A stretch of 64,000 bases of DNA, taken from assembly GCF_021568795.1 (NCBI RefSeq), contig NZ_JAKGUE010000006.1:1-64000 (forward strand), read 5' to 3'. Below, one piece after another: positions 8,531-17,127 of the stretch; the stretch's first letter is position 1; every line of letters starts with the position of its first letter. Under the pieces are notes generated by a model that did no database searches, was not told where the DNA came from, and was given only the letters and a program-made list of their open reading frames with translations. This stretch comes from Dethiosulfovibrio faecalis (lineage in GTDB: Bacteria > Synergistota > Synergistia > Synergistales > Dethiosulfovibrionaceae). Both the position numbers and the translations under genes were made by a program.

Positions 8531-9718
8531 ATGTTAGGCGTACCAGCCAGTTACAGTTTCGACATGGAGAGATTCGTCACAAAGGAAAGGTTCGAGGGAA
8601 TAAAGGACTTTCTAAAGGACAAGGAGACGCCCTGCCTCCTGCTGGACCTCAAGAACGTGGAACGGAACTTCGACGATCTCACCAGGACCATGCCCTACGC
8701 CAAGATACACTATGCGGTTAAGGCCAATCCCCACGAGGCTATACTGAGAATGTTGATCCGCAAGGGGTGCAATTTCGACTTCGCCTCTATGAACGAACTC
8801 GACACCATGCTGGCCCTAGATGCATCACCGGATAGGCTCAGTTACGGACACACGATCAAAAAATCCGAGCATATAGCCTACGCCTACGAAAAGGGAGTTC
8901 GTCTTTTCGCCACGGATTCGGAGGACGACCTTAGACGAATAGCCAAGAACGCCCCCGGCTCGCGAGTCTTCTTCAGACTTTTCATGGAATGCAGCGGAGC
9001 GGACTGGTCATTGTCTCGAAAGTTCGGCGCTCATCCCGATACTATATTCAAACTGATTCGACTATCAAAAGAGCTCGACGTCATACCCTGGGGACTGTCG
9101 TTCCACGTAGGATCCCAGCAACGAGACATCGGGCAGTGGGGAAACGCCATCGCCAGTTGCCGGTATCTATTCGACTCGGCAAAGGAACTGGGGATCCAGC
9201 TGAAGCTTATCAACCTGGGGGGCGGTTTCCCCGCCAAGTACATACAGCCGACGGTCCCTCTGGAGATATATGCAAAGGAGGTAACCCGTTTTCTCACCGA
9301 GGACTTTCCCGAGGGCATACCGGATATAATCATCGAACCGGGCCGTTCTTTGGTCGGAGATTGCGGAATCTTGACCACCCAGGTGGTGCTGAAGTCGAAG
9401 AAGGAAAGCTATAACCCTTACAGCTGGCTTTACATAGACGCCGGTAAATTCGGAGGTCTCTACGAGACCATAGACGAATCGATCAAATACCCCATATACT
9501 CGGAAAAGCAGGGCCCTGTGGAGGAATACATCATCGCCGGACCGACCTGCGACAGCCTTGACGTCCTTTACGAGAGGGATAAATATATGCTGCCGAAGAA
9601 TCTGGAAGAAGGGGACAGGCTCTACTTTTTCTCCACCGGAGCTTACGTCAATTCCTGCTCTCTGGAGAGCTTCAACGGCTTCAAACCTCCCAAGGTCTAC
9701 ATATACGACAAAGATTAA
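8531..9718 (+). CDS. PLP-dependent ornithine/lysine decarboxylase (fold type III)
   Basis: 395-residue alanine-racemase-fold decarboxylase related to eukaryotic ornithine decarboxylase and the dual-specificity lysine/ornithine enzyme of Selenomonas. The PLP lysine is K64 in YAVKAN, the phosphate-binding glycine loop is GGGFPAKY near 229, EPGRSLV lies near 272, and CDSLD near 345 carries the catalytic cysteine. It makes putrescine and/or cadaverine. An upstream in-frame start exists at 8441, but the ATG at 8531 has GAGGGTG 6 nt before it and matches the family's N-terminus. It is a single-gene transcript ending in a strong hairpin. Confidence 0.9.
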   Translation: MLGVPASYSFDMERFVTKERFEGIKDFLKDKETPCLLLDLKNVERNFDDLTRTMPYAKIHYAVKANPHEAILRMLIRKGCNFDFASMNELDTMLALDASPDRLSYGHTIKKSEHIAYAYEKGVRLFATDSEDDLRRIAKNAPGSRVFFRLFMECSGADWSLSRKFGAHPDTIFKLIRLSKELDVIPWGLSFHVGSQQRDIGQWGNAIASCRYLFDSAKELGIQLKLINLGGGFPAKYIQPTVPLEIYAKEVTRFLTEDFPEGIPDIIIEPGRSLVGDCGILTTQVVLKSKKESYNPYSWLYIDAGKFGGLYETIDESIKYPIYSEKQGPVEEYIIAGPTCDSLDVLYERDKYMLPKNLEEGDRLYFFSTGAYVNSCSLESFNGFKPPKVYIYDKD

Positions 9719-9725
9719 GAAAAGA

Positions 9726-9754
9726 GGAGACCTTAGTCTAAGGTCTCCTTTTTT
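9726..9754 (+). terminator. Intrinsic terminator after the decarboxylase gene
   Basis: A perfect 10-bp stem (9726-9735 with 9739-9748), a 3-nt loop and six T residues follow the decarboxylase stop by 8 nt. An A-run on the other side is short, so it mainly serves the plus strand, although it lies between converging genes. Confidence 0.9.
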
Positions 9755-9766
9755 ACGTCTAGGACG

Positions 9767-11623
9767 CTAGCAGGTCTCTATTTTTAACGATCTAATACCT
9801 CTGATACTCCATACCGCTAGAATTATCGCTGCCCCCAAAGACCTTACGGCAACACTGGGGTAAAAAGCCACAAGGCCAGACACAAAGAAAATTGCCCTCG
9901 TACAAGTTCCTATATGGCCTATGGCCCACCCCTGGATCGCCGAGGCCATGCTCAGCACCCCTAAAAAAGCCGTTACGAATGCCAGCAAAAAATCCACTGC
10001 CTCTCCTCTCAACAGAAACACAGGATCGTAAACGAAAGCAAAGGGAAGTATATAGGCCACGATTCCAATTGAGGTGGCGGTTAATCCCGTCTTGAGCGGG
10101 TCGGATTTAGCAATCCCAGCAGCAGTAAAGGATGCAAGACACACTGGGGGAGTTATATCCGCCATTATCCCAAAATAGAAGACGAACATATGGGCAGCTA
10201 ATGGGAGCACCCCCAGTTTCATCAACGCCGGAGCTATCACCGTGCTGGTAACTATGTAGTTGGCCGTGGTCGGGAGCCCCATTCCCATGACCAGACAGGC
10301 CGCCATCGCCACCATCAGAGTGAGGAACAAACTGCCACCAGCCAGTTCCATTATGTTAACCGATACTGTCATACCTAGAGCCGTCAAGGTAGCCACACCG
10401 ACGACTATGCCCACAACTCCACAGGCAATAGCCACCGAAAGAGCATTGTAAGCCCCATCGGCCATGGCGTCGAGAATATGCCCCAGAGACATCCTGGTGT
10501 GAGACCTGAGAGATGCGGAGAGAACCACCGTCACAGTTCCCCAAAAGGCAGCTGCCAAAGGGGTATAGTTTTTCAACAACATCGCTATTATGACCACTAT
10601 AGGTATCAATAAGTGACCGTCTCGCAAGAACACGTCTTTTAACTTTGGAATCTCCTCGCTACTGACCCCGGCAAGGTCTTTCTTCTTGGCCCTCAAGTGT
10701 ACGTTCGATAGAACGGCTCCATAGTAAAGGAGTGCGGGGAAGATCGCCGCTTTGGCGATCTCCAAATAAGGGATACCGAGAAACTGGGTCATCACAAAGG
10801 CTCCGGCCCCCATTATAGGAGGCATGAGCTGTCCACCGGTTGACGCACAGGCCTCCACCGCCCCGGCAAAGCGCCCCTCATAGCCGACCCTCTTCATCAT
10901 AGGGATAGTCATGGCCCCTGTCGTGGCGACGTTGCCCACAGAGGATCCGCTTATAGTGCCCAAAAGGGCCGACGCCAGCACAGCCACCTTAGCAGGTCCC
11001 CCTGGAGCGGATCCGGCCAAGGCCATAGAAAGATCGTTGAAAAGCCTTATACCTCCTCCTGCAGCGAGAAAAGAACCGAACAATATGAATACGAATACAT
11101 AGGTAGCCGACACCCCGATGGCTACTCCGTATATGCCCTCGGTGGTGAGATACATCTGCTGAATAACTCTACTTAAGGAGAATCCTCTATGCATAAAAAT
11201 CCCGGGAGCATACCTACCCCAAAGAGCATAGACTAGAAATAATATTCCCAGACAGGGTAACACCCTACCTGCAACCCTCCTGCCAGCCTCAAGCACGACT
11301 ACTATCATGACCAATCCTAATATTATCTCATAGGACTGAACCATAGCTCCTCTTTGAGCGATAACATCGTGAAAGAGGGCGATATAGCCTGATACCGATC
11401 CAGCCACAAAGGCCATAGGCCAGTCTATCCAGCTTGGACGACCGCTAAAGGGAAAAGCTATATAAACCGCCACCAGGGCAAAGGTCAGATGAATAGCGTG
11501 GTGTATCTCAGTGGGCAGAAGTCCAAATCCGGCAGAGTAAAGATGATAGGTTGACATGGATACCAACAGCAAGAAAAGAAAGCGTCCCCTAAAAGGGCCA
11601 TACTTATCCAACAAGGACTTCAA
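9767..11623 (-). CDS. TRAP transporter fused permease (DctQM fusion, TAXI system)
   Basis: 618-residue membrane protein joining a small four-helix DctQ-like part (about residues 1-130) to a twelve-helix DctM part. The DctM region shows the typical SGSSVGNVATTGAMTIPMMK near residue 225 and the related GMGLPTTANYIV in the second half. With the TAXI binding protein upstream it forms a sodium-driven importer, usually for dicarboxylates or glutamate-like compounds; the substrate here is unknown. The start is TTG at 11623 after GGGGGA. A hairpin between the binding-protein gene and this gene should keep the permease level below that of the binding protein. Confidence 0.92.
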   Translation of the reverse strand: MKSLLDKYGPFRGRFLFLLLVSMSTYHLYSAGFGLLPTEIHHAIHLTFALVAVYIAFPFSGRPSWIDWPMAFVAGSVSGYIALFHDVIAQRGAMVQSYEIILGLVMIVVVLEAGRRVAGRVLPCLGILFLVYALWGRYAPGIFMHRGFSLSRVIQQMYLTTEGIYGVAIGVSATYVFVFILFGSFLAAGGGIRLFNDLSMALAGSAPGGPAKVAVLASALLGTISGSSVGNVATTGAMTIPMMKRVGYEGRFAGAVEACASTGGQLMPPIMGAGAFVMTQFLGIPYLEIAKAAIFPALLYYGAVLSNVHLRAKKKDLAGVSSEEIPKLKDVFLRDGHLLIPIVVIIAMLLKNYTPLAAAFWGTVTVVLSASLRSHTRMSLGHILDAMADGAYNALSVAIACGVVGIVVGVATLTALGMTVSVNIMELAGGSLFLTLMVAMAACLVMGMGLPTTANYIVTSTVIAPALMKLGVLPLAAHMFVFYFGIMADITPPVCLASFTAAGIAKSDPLKTGLTATSIGIVAYILPFAFVYDPVFLLRGEAVDFLLAFVTAFLGVLSMASAIQGWAIGHIGTCTRAIFFVSGLVAFYPSVAVRSLGAAIILAVWSIRGIRSLKIETC

Positions 11624-11651
11624 CTAAATATCCCCCTATAAAGATAGAATA

Positions 11652-11674
11652 AAAAAGAGAGCCCGAAAGCTCCC
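11652..11674 (-). terminator. Hairpin with U-run between TAXI binding protein and permease genes
   Basis: On the minus strand GGGAGC pairs with GCTCTC (one G-U) around a 6-nt loop and is followed by six T residues. It lies 21 nt after the binding-protein stop and before the permease start, so it is probably a partial terminator that sets the ratio between the two. Confidence 0.65.
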
Positions 11675-11694
11675 TTTTATATGGCTCTTACCGC

Positions 11695-12648
11695 CTATTT
11701 CGAGGCTTCTATCTCGTCGTAATATCTCTTTGCCCCAGGATGAAGGGGAAGGACAACCTGATCCAGGTTTTTGGGGTCCATGAGCTTCATCTTCTCCGCC
11801 ACCATAACCAGATCGTCCTTATTATCGTAGAGAAGTTTGGTCATCTCGTAGACGAGATCATCGGGTACATCGTCCCTCACTGTCAACATGTTCCAGCTGG
11901 CGTACCCTTGAACAGGCTCGTTCTGATTGGGATAGGTATCAGAGGGAATCTGGAAGGCAGTCCATGCCGGGAGGTCTGCCAAAACTTTTTTAAGATGTTC
12001 CTCTGGCACGTCTATGAACCTGACCAACCCCAAGGTCGTCATCTCCACCACCCCTGGGACACCCAAGGATCCCACGAAAACCGCACCGTCGATCCGTTTA
12101 TCCGCAAAGGCCTTGGCTGTATCGGCTATGCTAAGTCTTTCTGGGGAGATATCCTTGTCGGGATCGATACCGGCGACGGACAAAAGCTGTCTGGCCATAA
12201 CCTCCGTGCCGCTGGCGACAGCTCCTATAGATATCTTCTTCCCTCTGAAATCTTCAAGAGAGTTTATGCCGCTGTCTTTAGCTACTATCAGCTGAACTAC
12301 CTCAGGAAAGAGTGGAACCATGGCGCGGATGAACTTCTTGGGGGTTCCCTCGTAGCTACCGGTCCCCATAAAAGCGGGATATGAGACCCCGTCCATAAAG
12401 GCCACGTCAGCCTCTTTGCTCTCCATAAGCTGAATATTGTGGACCGTGCCACCGGAGGTCTGAACTCCCGCTTTGAAATCCGATATATTGTCGTTCCATA
12501 TCTTCGCCATCGCTACACCAACAGGATAGTAGGTTCCCTTCGTGCTGGCCGTGGTGATATTGACGAACTGGACCGCAAAAGCGGATCCAGCTATGACAAA
12601 AACAGCTGATAGAGACGCTAAAATCGATAGAACAGCTTTACGAGACAT
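11695..12648 (-). CDS. TRAP transporter TAXI-family solute-binding protein
   Basis: 317-residue secreted protein. A signal peptide (MSRKAVLSILA..., cleavage near GSAFA) is followed by a TAXI-type domain with VNITTASTKGTYYPVGVAMAK, where the conserved GTYYP binds substrate. It captures the ligand for the downstream fused permease. A longer reading back to 12849 exists, but the ATG at 12648 with GGAGGG 7 nt before it and a signal peptide is preferred; the extra region also carries the promoter. Confidence 0.92.
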   Translation of the reverse strand: MSRKAVLSILASLSAVFVIAGSAFAVQFVNITTASTKGTYYPVGVAMAKIWNDNISDFKAGVQTSGGTVHNIQLMESKEADVAFMDGVSYPAFMGTGSYEGTPKKFIRAMVPLFPEVVQLIVAKDSGINSLEDFRGKKISIGAVASGTEVMARQLLSVAGIDPDKDISPERLSIADTAKAFADKRIDGAVFVGSLGVPGVVEMTTLGLVRFIDVPEEHLKKVLADLPAWTAFQIPSDTYPNQNEPVQGYASWNMLTVRDDVPDDLVYEMTKLLYDNKDDLVMVAEKMKLMDPKNLDQVVLPLHPGAKRYYDEIEASK

Positions 12649-12687
12649 CTTAAAACCCTCCAAGGAATTATTTTTATAACGAAAAGG

Positions 12688-12716
12688 ATCATACTTCAGA
12701 AGAACGCTTTTGTCTA
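12688..12716 (-). promoter_or_regulatory. Promoter of the TAXI TRAP operon
   Basis: Minus-strand -35 TAGACA (12716-12711) and -10 TATGAT (12693-12688) with a 17-nt spacer, 40 nt upstream of the start codon. Between it and the next terminator (12717-12810) I see no further recognisable element. Confidence 0.75.
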
Positions 12717-12810
12717 CTTGAAGTCCTAAAAGCCTTATATAAAGTGGATCAGTCGATAAGTTACCGATAACGTACGATGGCAACTTTAGAGCCCCTCCAA
12801 AAAGACGCAA

Positions 12811-12852
12811 AAAAAAAGGAATGGGACTCCTTCTAAGACGGAGTCCCATTCC
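12811..12852 (-). terminator. Strong intrinsic terminator after the HTH/coiled-coil gene
   Basis: A perfect 13-bp stem (12818-12830 with 12840-12852) with a 9-nt loop; on the minus strand it is followed directly by a run of nine T. It isolates the proS-side genes from the TRAP operon. Confidence 0.92.
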
Positions 12853-12858
12853 AAGGGT

Positions 12859-13311
12859 TTAAAAATCCAGAATATCCTCTACAAATAAAACAATATGTTC
12901 TAAAAATTCACGAAAACCCCAACTAGACTTCTCTACGCGACATAATTTCTTCTCCAGATAGTCTACTTTCCTTTTAAGCGAGGATGATTCCTGTCTCAAC
13001 AGTTTCAACTGTCTCCGAAGGGCAATAACCTCTGAATCAAGCCTATTTAGGACCTCATCCAATTCATGGGAATTACCACAATCCCTGCCCCTGAGAAGTT
13101 CCTCCAAAATTTCCCGATCTTTCTTCCCCTGTTTTTCAAGCTCGTTCGCCCTGGACAGCACCGATGCGGCAGCCTCGGCATAACGACGACTCCGTCCCTC
13201 CCCTACAGAAGGGACGGCTTTCAAGTATCGCTCCCTCAGGGTTCTGGCCCTGGACTCGCCTAAACCCGCTCTGGCAGCTACCTCCTTGAAAGACAACAGT
13301 TTTTCCACCAC
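12859..13311 (-). CDS. Small MerR-like HTH protein with C-terminal coiled coil, function unknown
   Basis: About 150 residues. The N-terminal ~50 residues (LLSFKEVAARAGLGESRARTL...) resemble the helix-turn-helix of MerR-type proteins, with an arginine- and tyrosine-containing wing (RSRRY). The middle and C-terminal part (residues ~85-130) is charged, heptad-like and probably a coiled coil. The GTG at 13311 has GGGAGGG 7 nt upstream; a weaker TTG start lies at 13350. It follows proS by about 50 nt. Function is unknown; a small DNA-binding regulator or structural protein are both possible. Confidence 0.6.
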   Translation of the reverse strand: MVEKLLSFKEVAARAGLGESRARTLRERYLKAVPSVGEGRSRRYAEAAASVLSRANELEKQGKKDREILEELLRGRDCGNSHELDEVLNRLDSEVIALRRQLKLLRQESSSLKRKVDYLEKKLCRVEKSSWGFREFLEHIVLFVEDILDF

Positions 13312-13338
13312 GGAGAATCCCTCCCCATTTAAGCGAAG

Positions 13339-13359
13339 AGCCGCCCTCAAGGCGGCCCT
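13339..13359 (-). other. GC-rich hairpin between proS and the HTH gene
   Basis: GCCGCC, 5-nt loop, GGCGGC, directly after the proS stop. There is no T-run, so it is not a classical terminator; it may stabilise the proS 3' end or slow the ribosome-binding region of the next gene. Confidence 0.4.
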
Positions 13360-13362
13360 TTA

Positions 13363-14805
13363 TCAGTAGGACTTGGCGAATATGGCCATTCGAGCGCCGT
13401 CTTTTCCGGTGAAGAAACACTTTCCCCTAGCGTCTTTATCTTCCAGGGGGAAGCAGCGGACGGTTGCCCCGGTGGCCTCCTTTATTGCCTTCTCGTCCTC
13501 CTCGGTTCCAGCGAAGTAAGCTTTTATGAACCCGCCTTTTTCCTCCAGGGCGTTCTTTAAACCATCGAAATCGGAGACCTCGTGGGTATTCGTCTCCCGA
13601 AAGGATCTGGCCTTATTCAAGAGATCCTCCTGTATGTTCTCCAAAAGCTCGTGCACCTTGGTCTCTATTCCGTCCCAAGGCAGGTCTATCTTCTCTCCCG
13701 TGTCTCTTCTGACGGCTCTGACCGTTCCTTTCTCGAATTCCTTCTCGCCCAGCTCCAGTCTCAGAGGGACTCCTTTTTGAAGATGATAGAAAAACCTGTC
13801 TCCCGGCCTCATGTGAAACTGGTCATCGACCGCGATCGTCCTGGCCCCTATTATCGACTCAATTTTGCCGGCGAGCTCTCTGGCCTTCGAAAGGAGAGGA
13901 CCGGTAGCCATGGTTTCGTCCTTGCTTATGGGCAGCAACGCCACCTTGGTAGGAGCGATGCGGGGAGGAAGTATCAAGCCGTCGTCGTCGGAATGGGTCA
14001 TTATCACCGCACCGATAAGCCTGGTAGAGACGCCCCAGCTGGTCGTCCATGCGTACTCCATGGCCTCTTCCTTGTTCTGAAATTGTATATTGAAGGCCTT
14101 CGAGAAGTTCTGGCCGAGGAAATGGCTGGTCCCGGCCTGAAGGGCCTTCATGTCGCTCATCATGGTCTCGGTGGTGTAGGTCTCCTCCGCTCCGGGGAAA
14201 CGCTCGCCCTCGGACTTCACCCCGGGGACGACAGGAAGAGCCAGATAATCCGTCATGATACGACGATAGACTTCCAACATCCTCTCGGTCTCCCCGATCG
14301 CCTCTTCCTTGGTGGCATGGGCCGTATGCCCCTCCTGCCAGAGAAACTCGGAGGTCCTTAGAAACAACCTGGGGCGCTTCTCCCATCTCATAACGTTGGC
14401 CCACTGGTTTATCAGGAGAGGAAGGTCCCTCCAAGACTGAATCCATTTACTGTACATATGGCCTATAACTGTCTCGGAGGTGGGACGAACAACCAGAGGT
14501 TCCTCCAGTTCCTCTCCTCCGGCGTGGGTCACCACGGCACATTCGGGGGAAAATCCCTCTACGTGTTTCGCCTCCTTCTCCAGAAAGGAGTTGGGAATGA
14601 GAACCGGAAAGTATGCGTTGACGTGACCGGTTTCCTTGAAAGCCCTGTCGAAAACCTGCTGTATTTCCTCCCAGACGGAATATCCGGTGGGCCTTATGAC
14701 CATACACCCTCTTACAGGAGCGTAATCGGCCAACTCGGCGACCTTGATCACGTCCAGATACCACTGAGAATAATCCTGCTGCCGTGACGTTATATTTCTA
14801 GCCAT
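13363..14805 (-). CDS. proS: Prolyl-tRNA synthetase, archaeal/eukaryal type (ProRS type 3)
   Basis: 480-residue class II aminoacyl-tRNA synthetase that charges tRNA-Pro in the cytoplasm. Motif 2 (MRWEKRPRLFLRTSEFLWQEGHTAH near 138-162) and motif 3-like sequence are visible, and the size and C-terminal end (terminal Tyr, zinc-binding-like cysteines in CFPLEDKDARGKCFF) match the eukaryote/archaea-like group rather than the E. coli type with the inserted editing domain. Such enzymes occur in a minority of bacteria. Start ATG at 14805 follows GGAGG. Confidence 0.93.
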   Translation of the reverse strand: MARNITSRQQDYSQWYLDVIKVAELADYAPVRGCMVIRPTGYSVWEEIQQVFDRAFKETGHVNAYFPVLIPNSFLEKEAKHVEGFSPECAVVTHAGGEELEEPLVVRPTSETVIGHMYSKWIQSWRDLPLLINQWANVMRWEKRPRLFLRTSEFLWQEGHTAHATKEEAIGETERMLEVYRRIMTDYLALPVVPGVKSEGERFPGAEETYTTETMMSDMKALQAGTSHFLGQNFSKAFNIQFQNKEEAMEYAWTTSWGVSTRLIGAVIMTHSDDDGLILPPRIAPTKVALLPISKDETMATGPLLSKARELAGKIESIIGARTIAVDDQFHMRPGDRFFYHLQKGVPLRLELGEKEFEKGTVRAVRRDTGEKIDLPWDGIETKVHELLENIQEDLLNKARSFRETNTHEVSDFDGLKNALEEKGGFIKAYFAGTEEDEKAIKEATGATVRCFPLEDKDARGKCFFTGKDGARMAIFAKSY

Positions 14806-14857
14806 ATCTCATGCCTCCAACCGCTGAAAAAAGTATCCCGCTTAAAAGGATCGACTA

Positions 14858-14863
14858 ATTCTA
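14858..14863 (-). promoter_or_regulatory. Extended -10 element upstream of proS
   Basis: TGCTAGAAT on the minus strand is an extended -10 (TGnTAGAAT) about 52 nt before the proS start. The -35 region, overlapping the end of the patatin gene, is poor. Confidence 0.4.
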
Positions 14864-14882
14864 GCATATCCGGTCCTTTCCA

Positions 14883-16964
14883 TCAGGGGAAGGGGTACCG
14901 AAGAGTCCACATGGGGTCACCGATGGAGAATCCGAAAGTCCAATCGTTATCGTCATCGTAAATGGCTAAAAATCGGGCTTTCAGAAGTCTGGAAGGAACG
15001 GTTAAAGCGATGCCGACCTCCCATGGTTCGTCAAACAGATCTCCTCCGTTATCCCATACGTATCCCTGACCTCCAAAAAACTCGCCCTCCCACGGGGAGT
15101 CTCCGCTCTCACCCAATCGTCGTCGGAACCCCAGTCGCCACCAGGCGAACCTCTCACCTAATACAGGTCGGTCAGCCAGGCTGTAAAGCTCTTCACGAGC
15201 GCCGAGATAAGCGCCTTGGCCGACATAACGTCCGTCGCTGTTTCCCTCCATCAAGCCGGCTTTGAGATATCCTCTCCAACGAGAGGATAGCGGTTTATCC
15301 ACACCTCCCTCGACGCGAAACAGCATCTCCTCCCCTTCGCTTGGATACCAGGCACCAAACGAAAGATAGGACTCGTCCTCGGGCTCATCCTGCCCCTTTA
15401 TGCCCGATGAATACCATTTCACGATAGGCCCCCAGGCTTCAACGGTCTGTCCCAATCCCTCCACTCGGCTGCCTAAGGCACCTATGGTGAGACTGGATCC
15501 ATCCGTATCGAAGGTCCTACCAAGGGAGAAGGTAAGCATGTCCCATTTTCCATACGGCTTCATCGAGACCTTGCCGGCCTTTAGCCCCATCTCATAAGAG
15601 CCTTTATCCACGACAAAATGATAATCCACTTTAGCCGCCCAGTCTTCCCCTAAGAGAGCGTCCACATTTAGGTAGTCCCCATCGTAGGCGAGATCCATCA
15701 TCCTGCTTCTTATTCCTATCCAGCTTCCTCCTGAAAGGTTGGTGGCATAGCCATCGAGGGCAAACCGATAGGCCGGTTGTCGCTGGATTTTAAGCAATAC
15801 GTCCACCCCGTCTGCCTTCTCGATAAGCTGGTAGTCCACGGTTTTTACGTCCTCTCTGGAACGAATCCACTCGGCGGCGGATACGATATCCTCCGGATGA
15901 ACCGGGCGATCGATCCAGTTGGAGAATTTATCCTTTATGTTATCGGCAAAATCCTCCGGAACCCCTTCGACGGAAATGCGTCGAACCAGCCGCAAAATGG
16001 TCGGCCTATACTCCGGTGCCGATGGAGCCCGAGCCGCAAGCCTTCGGATTTCCACCATTTTTTCTTCCGCGGCTATGACTCCTAGTCGTACCATATCTCC
16101 TATTTCCACATTGCCCAAAGTAGCTAGATTGCCCACCTTGGGTTTTATGATGACATCCGCCTTCGACTCCTCCCGATCCACGTTCTGGCTGGTCAGTATG
16201 GTTATCGTCTGATCGATCACGTCGACCATCGTCTTCATCTCGTCCGACATTCTGAGCTCGCTACAGACGTTCACCGCTACGACGGGATAATCGGGGAACA
16301 TATCCTTGGCGGTGGAAACAGGCATATTGGACACCAAACCACCGTCAACGAGCAACCTGCCCTCAACAGGCCAGGGCTCGAACAATCCGGGGATCGACAT
16401 GGAGGCCCTCATAGCCGAGGCCAAGGAACCATGTCTCAATACTACCTTTTCGCCTGTCTCCAGGTCTGTAGCTACAGCTGCGAAGGGTATGGGCAACTCG
16501 TCGAACTGGACCACAGAAACCCTGGAGGCAAGCTTCTGAAAGAGGTTTAACGCGCTTGCTCCTGAAAGAGGTCCCTTGGGCCCCACTACCTGTCCCAATG
16601 CGTTCAGCTCCAATTTTGGCATGAGAGGAGAGATCTCCCTGTTTCCGGGCTCGGAACTCCTGCCATCTCCGTTTCCTAGAATTATTCCTCCGATGTCGAC
16701 CTTTTCCAGAACATCCTCGAGCTCCTGAGGAGAGTACCCCGCCGCCGAAAGGCCCCCTATTATCGCCCCCATGCTTGTGCCAACTATTCCGGCTACGGGA
16801 ATGCCCTCCGCCTTGAGGGCTTTCAAAACCCCGATATGGGCCAATCCCTTGGTTCCCCCTCCGGAAAGAGCCAACACTATCGCTCCGGTTTTAGCCATGG
16901 AGGACGAGGACATCGAAAGACAGAAACATATCGCTAAAAATAAAGCCAACCCTTTTTTCTTCAT
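14883..16964 (-). CDS. Patatin-like phospholipase with POTRA and outer-membrane beta-barrel
   Basis: 693-residue exported protein. After a signal peptide (MKKKGLALFLAIC...) comes a patatin domain with the oxyanion loop SGGGTKG (34-40), nucleophile serine S64 in GTSMG, and the dyad aspartate in VDGG near 205. A POTRA-like segment (ISVEGVPEDF..., about 330-400) and a C-terminal ~290-residue region of alternating beta strands follow, ending in an aromatic-rich strand with terminal P-F-P region. This is the architecture of PlpD-type autotransporters that put a lipase across the outer membrane. The ATG at 16964 has GGGAGGT upstream. It proves an outer membrane. Confidence 0.88.
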   Translation of the reverse strand: MKKKGLALFLAICFCLSMSSSSMAKTGAIVLALSGGGTKGLAHIGVLKALKAEGIPVAGIVGTSMGAIIGGLSAAGYSPQELEDVLEKVDIGGIILGNGDGRSSEPGNREISPLMPKLELNALGQVVGPKGPLSGASALNLFQKLASRVSVVQFDELPIPFAAVATDLETGEKVVLRHGSLASAMRASMSIPGLFEPWPVEGRLLVDGGLVSNMPVSTAKDMFPDYPVVAVNVCSELRMSDEMKTMVDVIDQTITILTSQNVDREESKADVIIKPKVGNLATLGNVEIGDMVRLGVIAAEEKMVEIRRLAARAPSAPEYRPTILRLVRRISVEGVPEDFADNIKDKFSNWIDRPVHPEDIVSAAEWIRSREDVKTVDYQLIEKADGVDVLLKIQRQPAYRFALDGYATNLSGGSWIGIRSRMMDLAYDGDYLNVDALLGEDWAAKVDYHFVVDKGSYEMGLKAGKVSMKPYGKWDMLTFSLGRTFDTDGSSLTIGALGSRVEGLGQTVEAWGPIVKWYSSGIKGQDEPEDESYLSFGAWYPSEGEEMLFRVEGGVDKPLSSRWRGYLKAGLMEGNSDGRYVGQGAYLGAREELYSLADRPVLGERFAWWRLGFRRRLGESGDSPWEGEFFGGQGYVWDNGGDLFDEPWEVGIALTVPSRLLKARFLAIYDDDNDWTFGFSIGDPMWTLRYPFP

Positions 16965-17012
16965 CGTAGACCTCCCCGCGCCAGTCACAGTAGCCACTTA
17001 AACCTGAGGTTC

Positions 17013-17018
17013 ATTATA
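17013..17018 (-). promoter_or_regulatory. Consensus -10 (TATAAT) for the patatin gene
   Basis: Perfect TATAAT on the minus strand about 50 nt before the patatin start. A possible -35 (TATTGT) lies 17 nt upstream but is a poor match. The same divergent gap (16965-17127) must also hold the promoter of the plus-strand symporter; TTGAGT 17 nt TATCAA near 17075-17103 is a weak candidate. Confidence 0.45.
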
Positions 17019-17127
17019 CTAAAGATACAGCCTATACAATAGCCCATAGAGAAACTCATGGGGTATACTGTTATTGAGTGGCGAAAGATTCCACCATATC
17101 AAATATCTTTCTAAGGAGGATTGTCTC

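Noticed and set aside
12649-12849. 67-residue N-terminal extension of the TAXI binding protein
   Set aside because: It would run through a good promoter and precede a signal peptide; the ATG at 12648 has the better ribosome-binding site.
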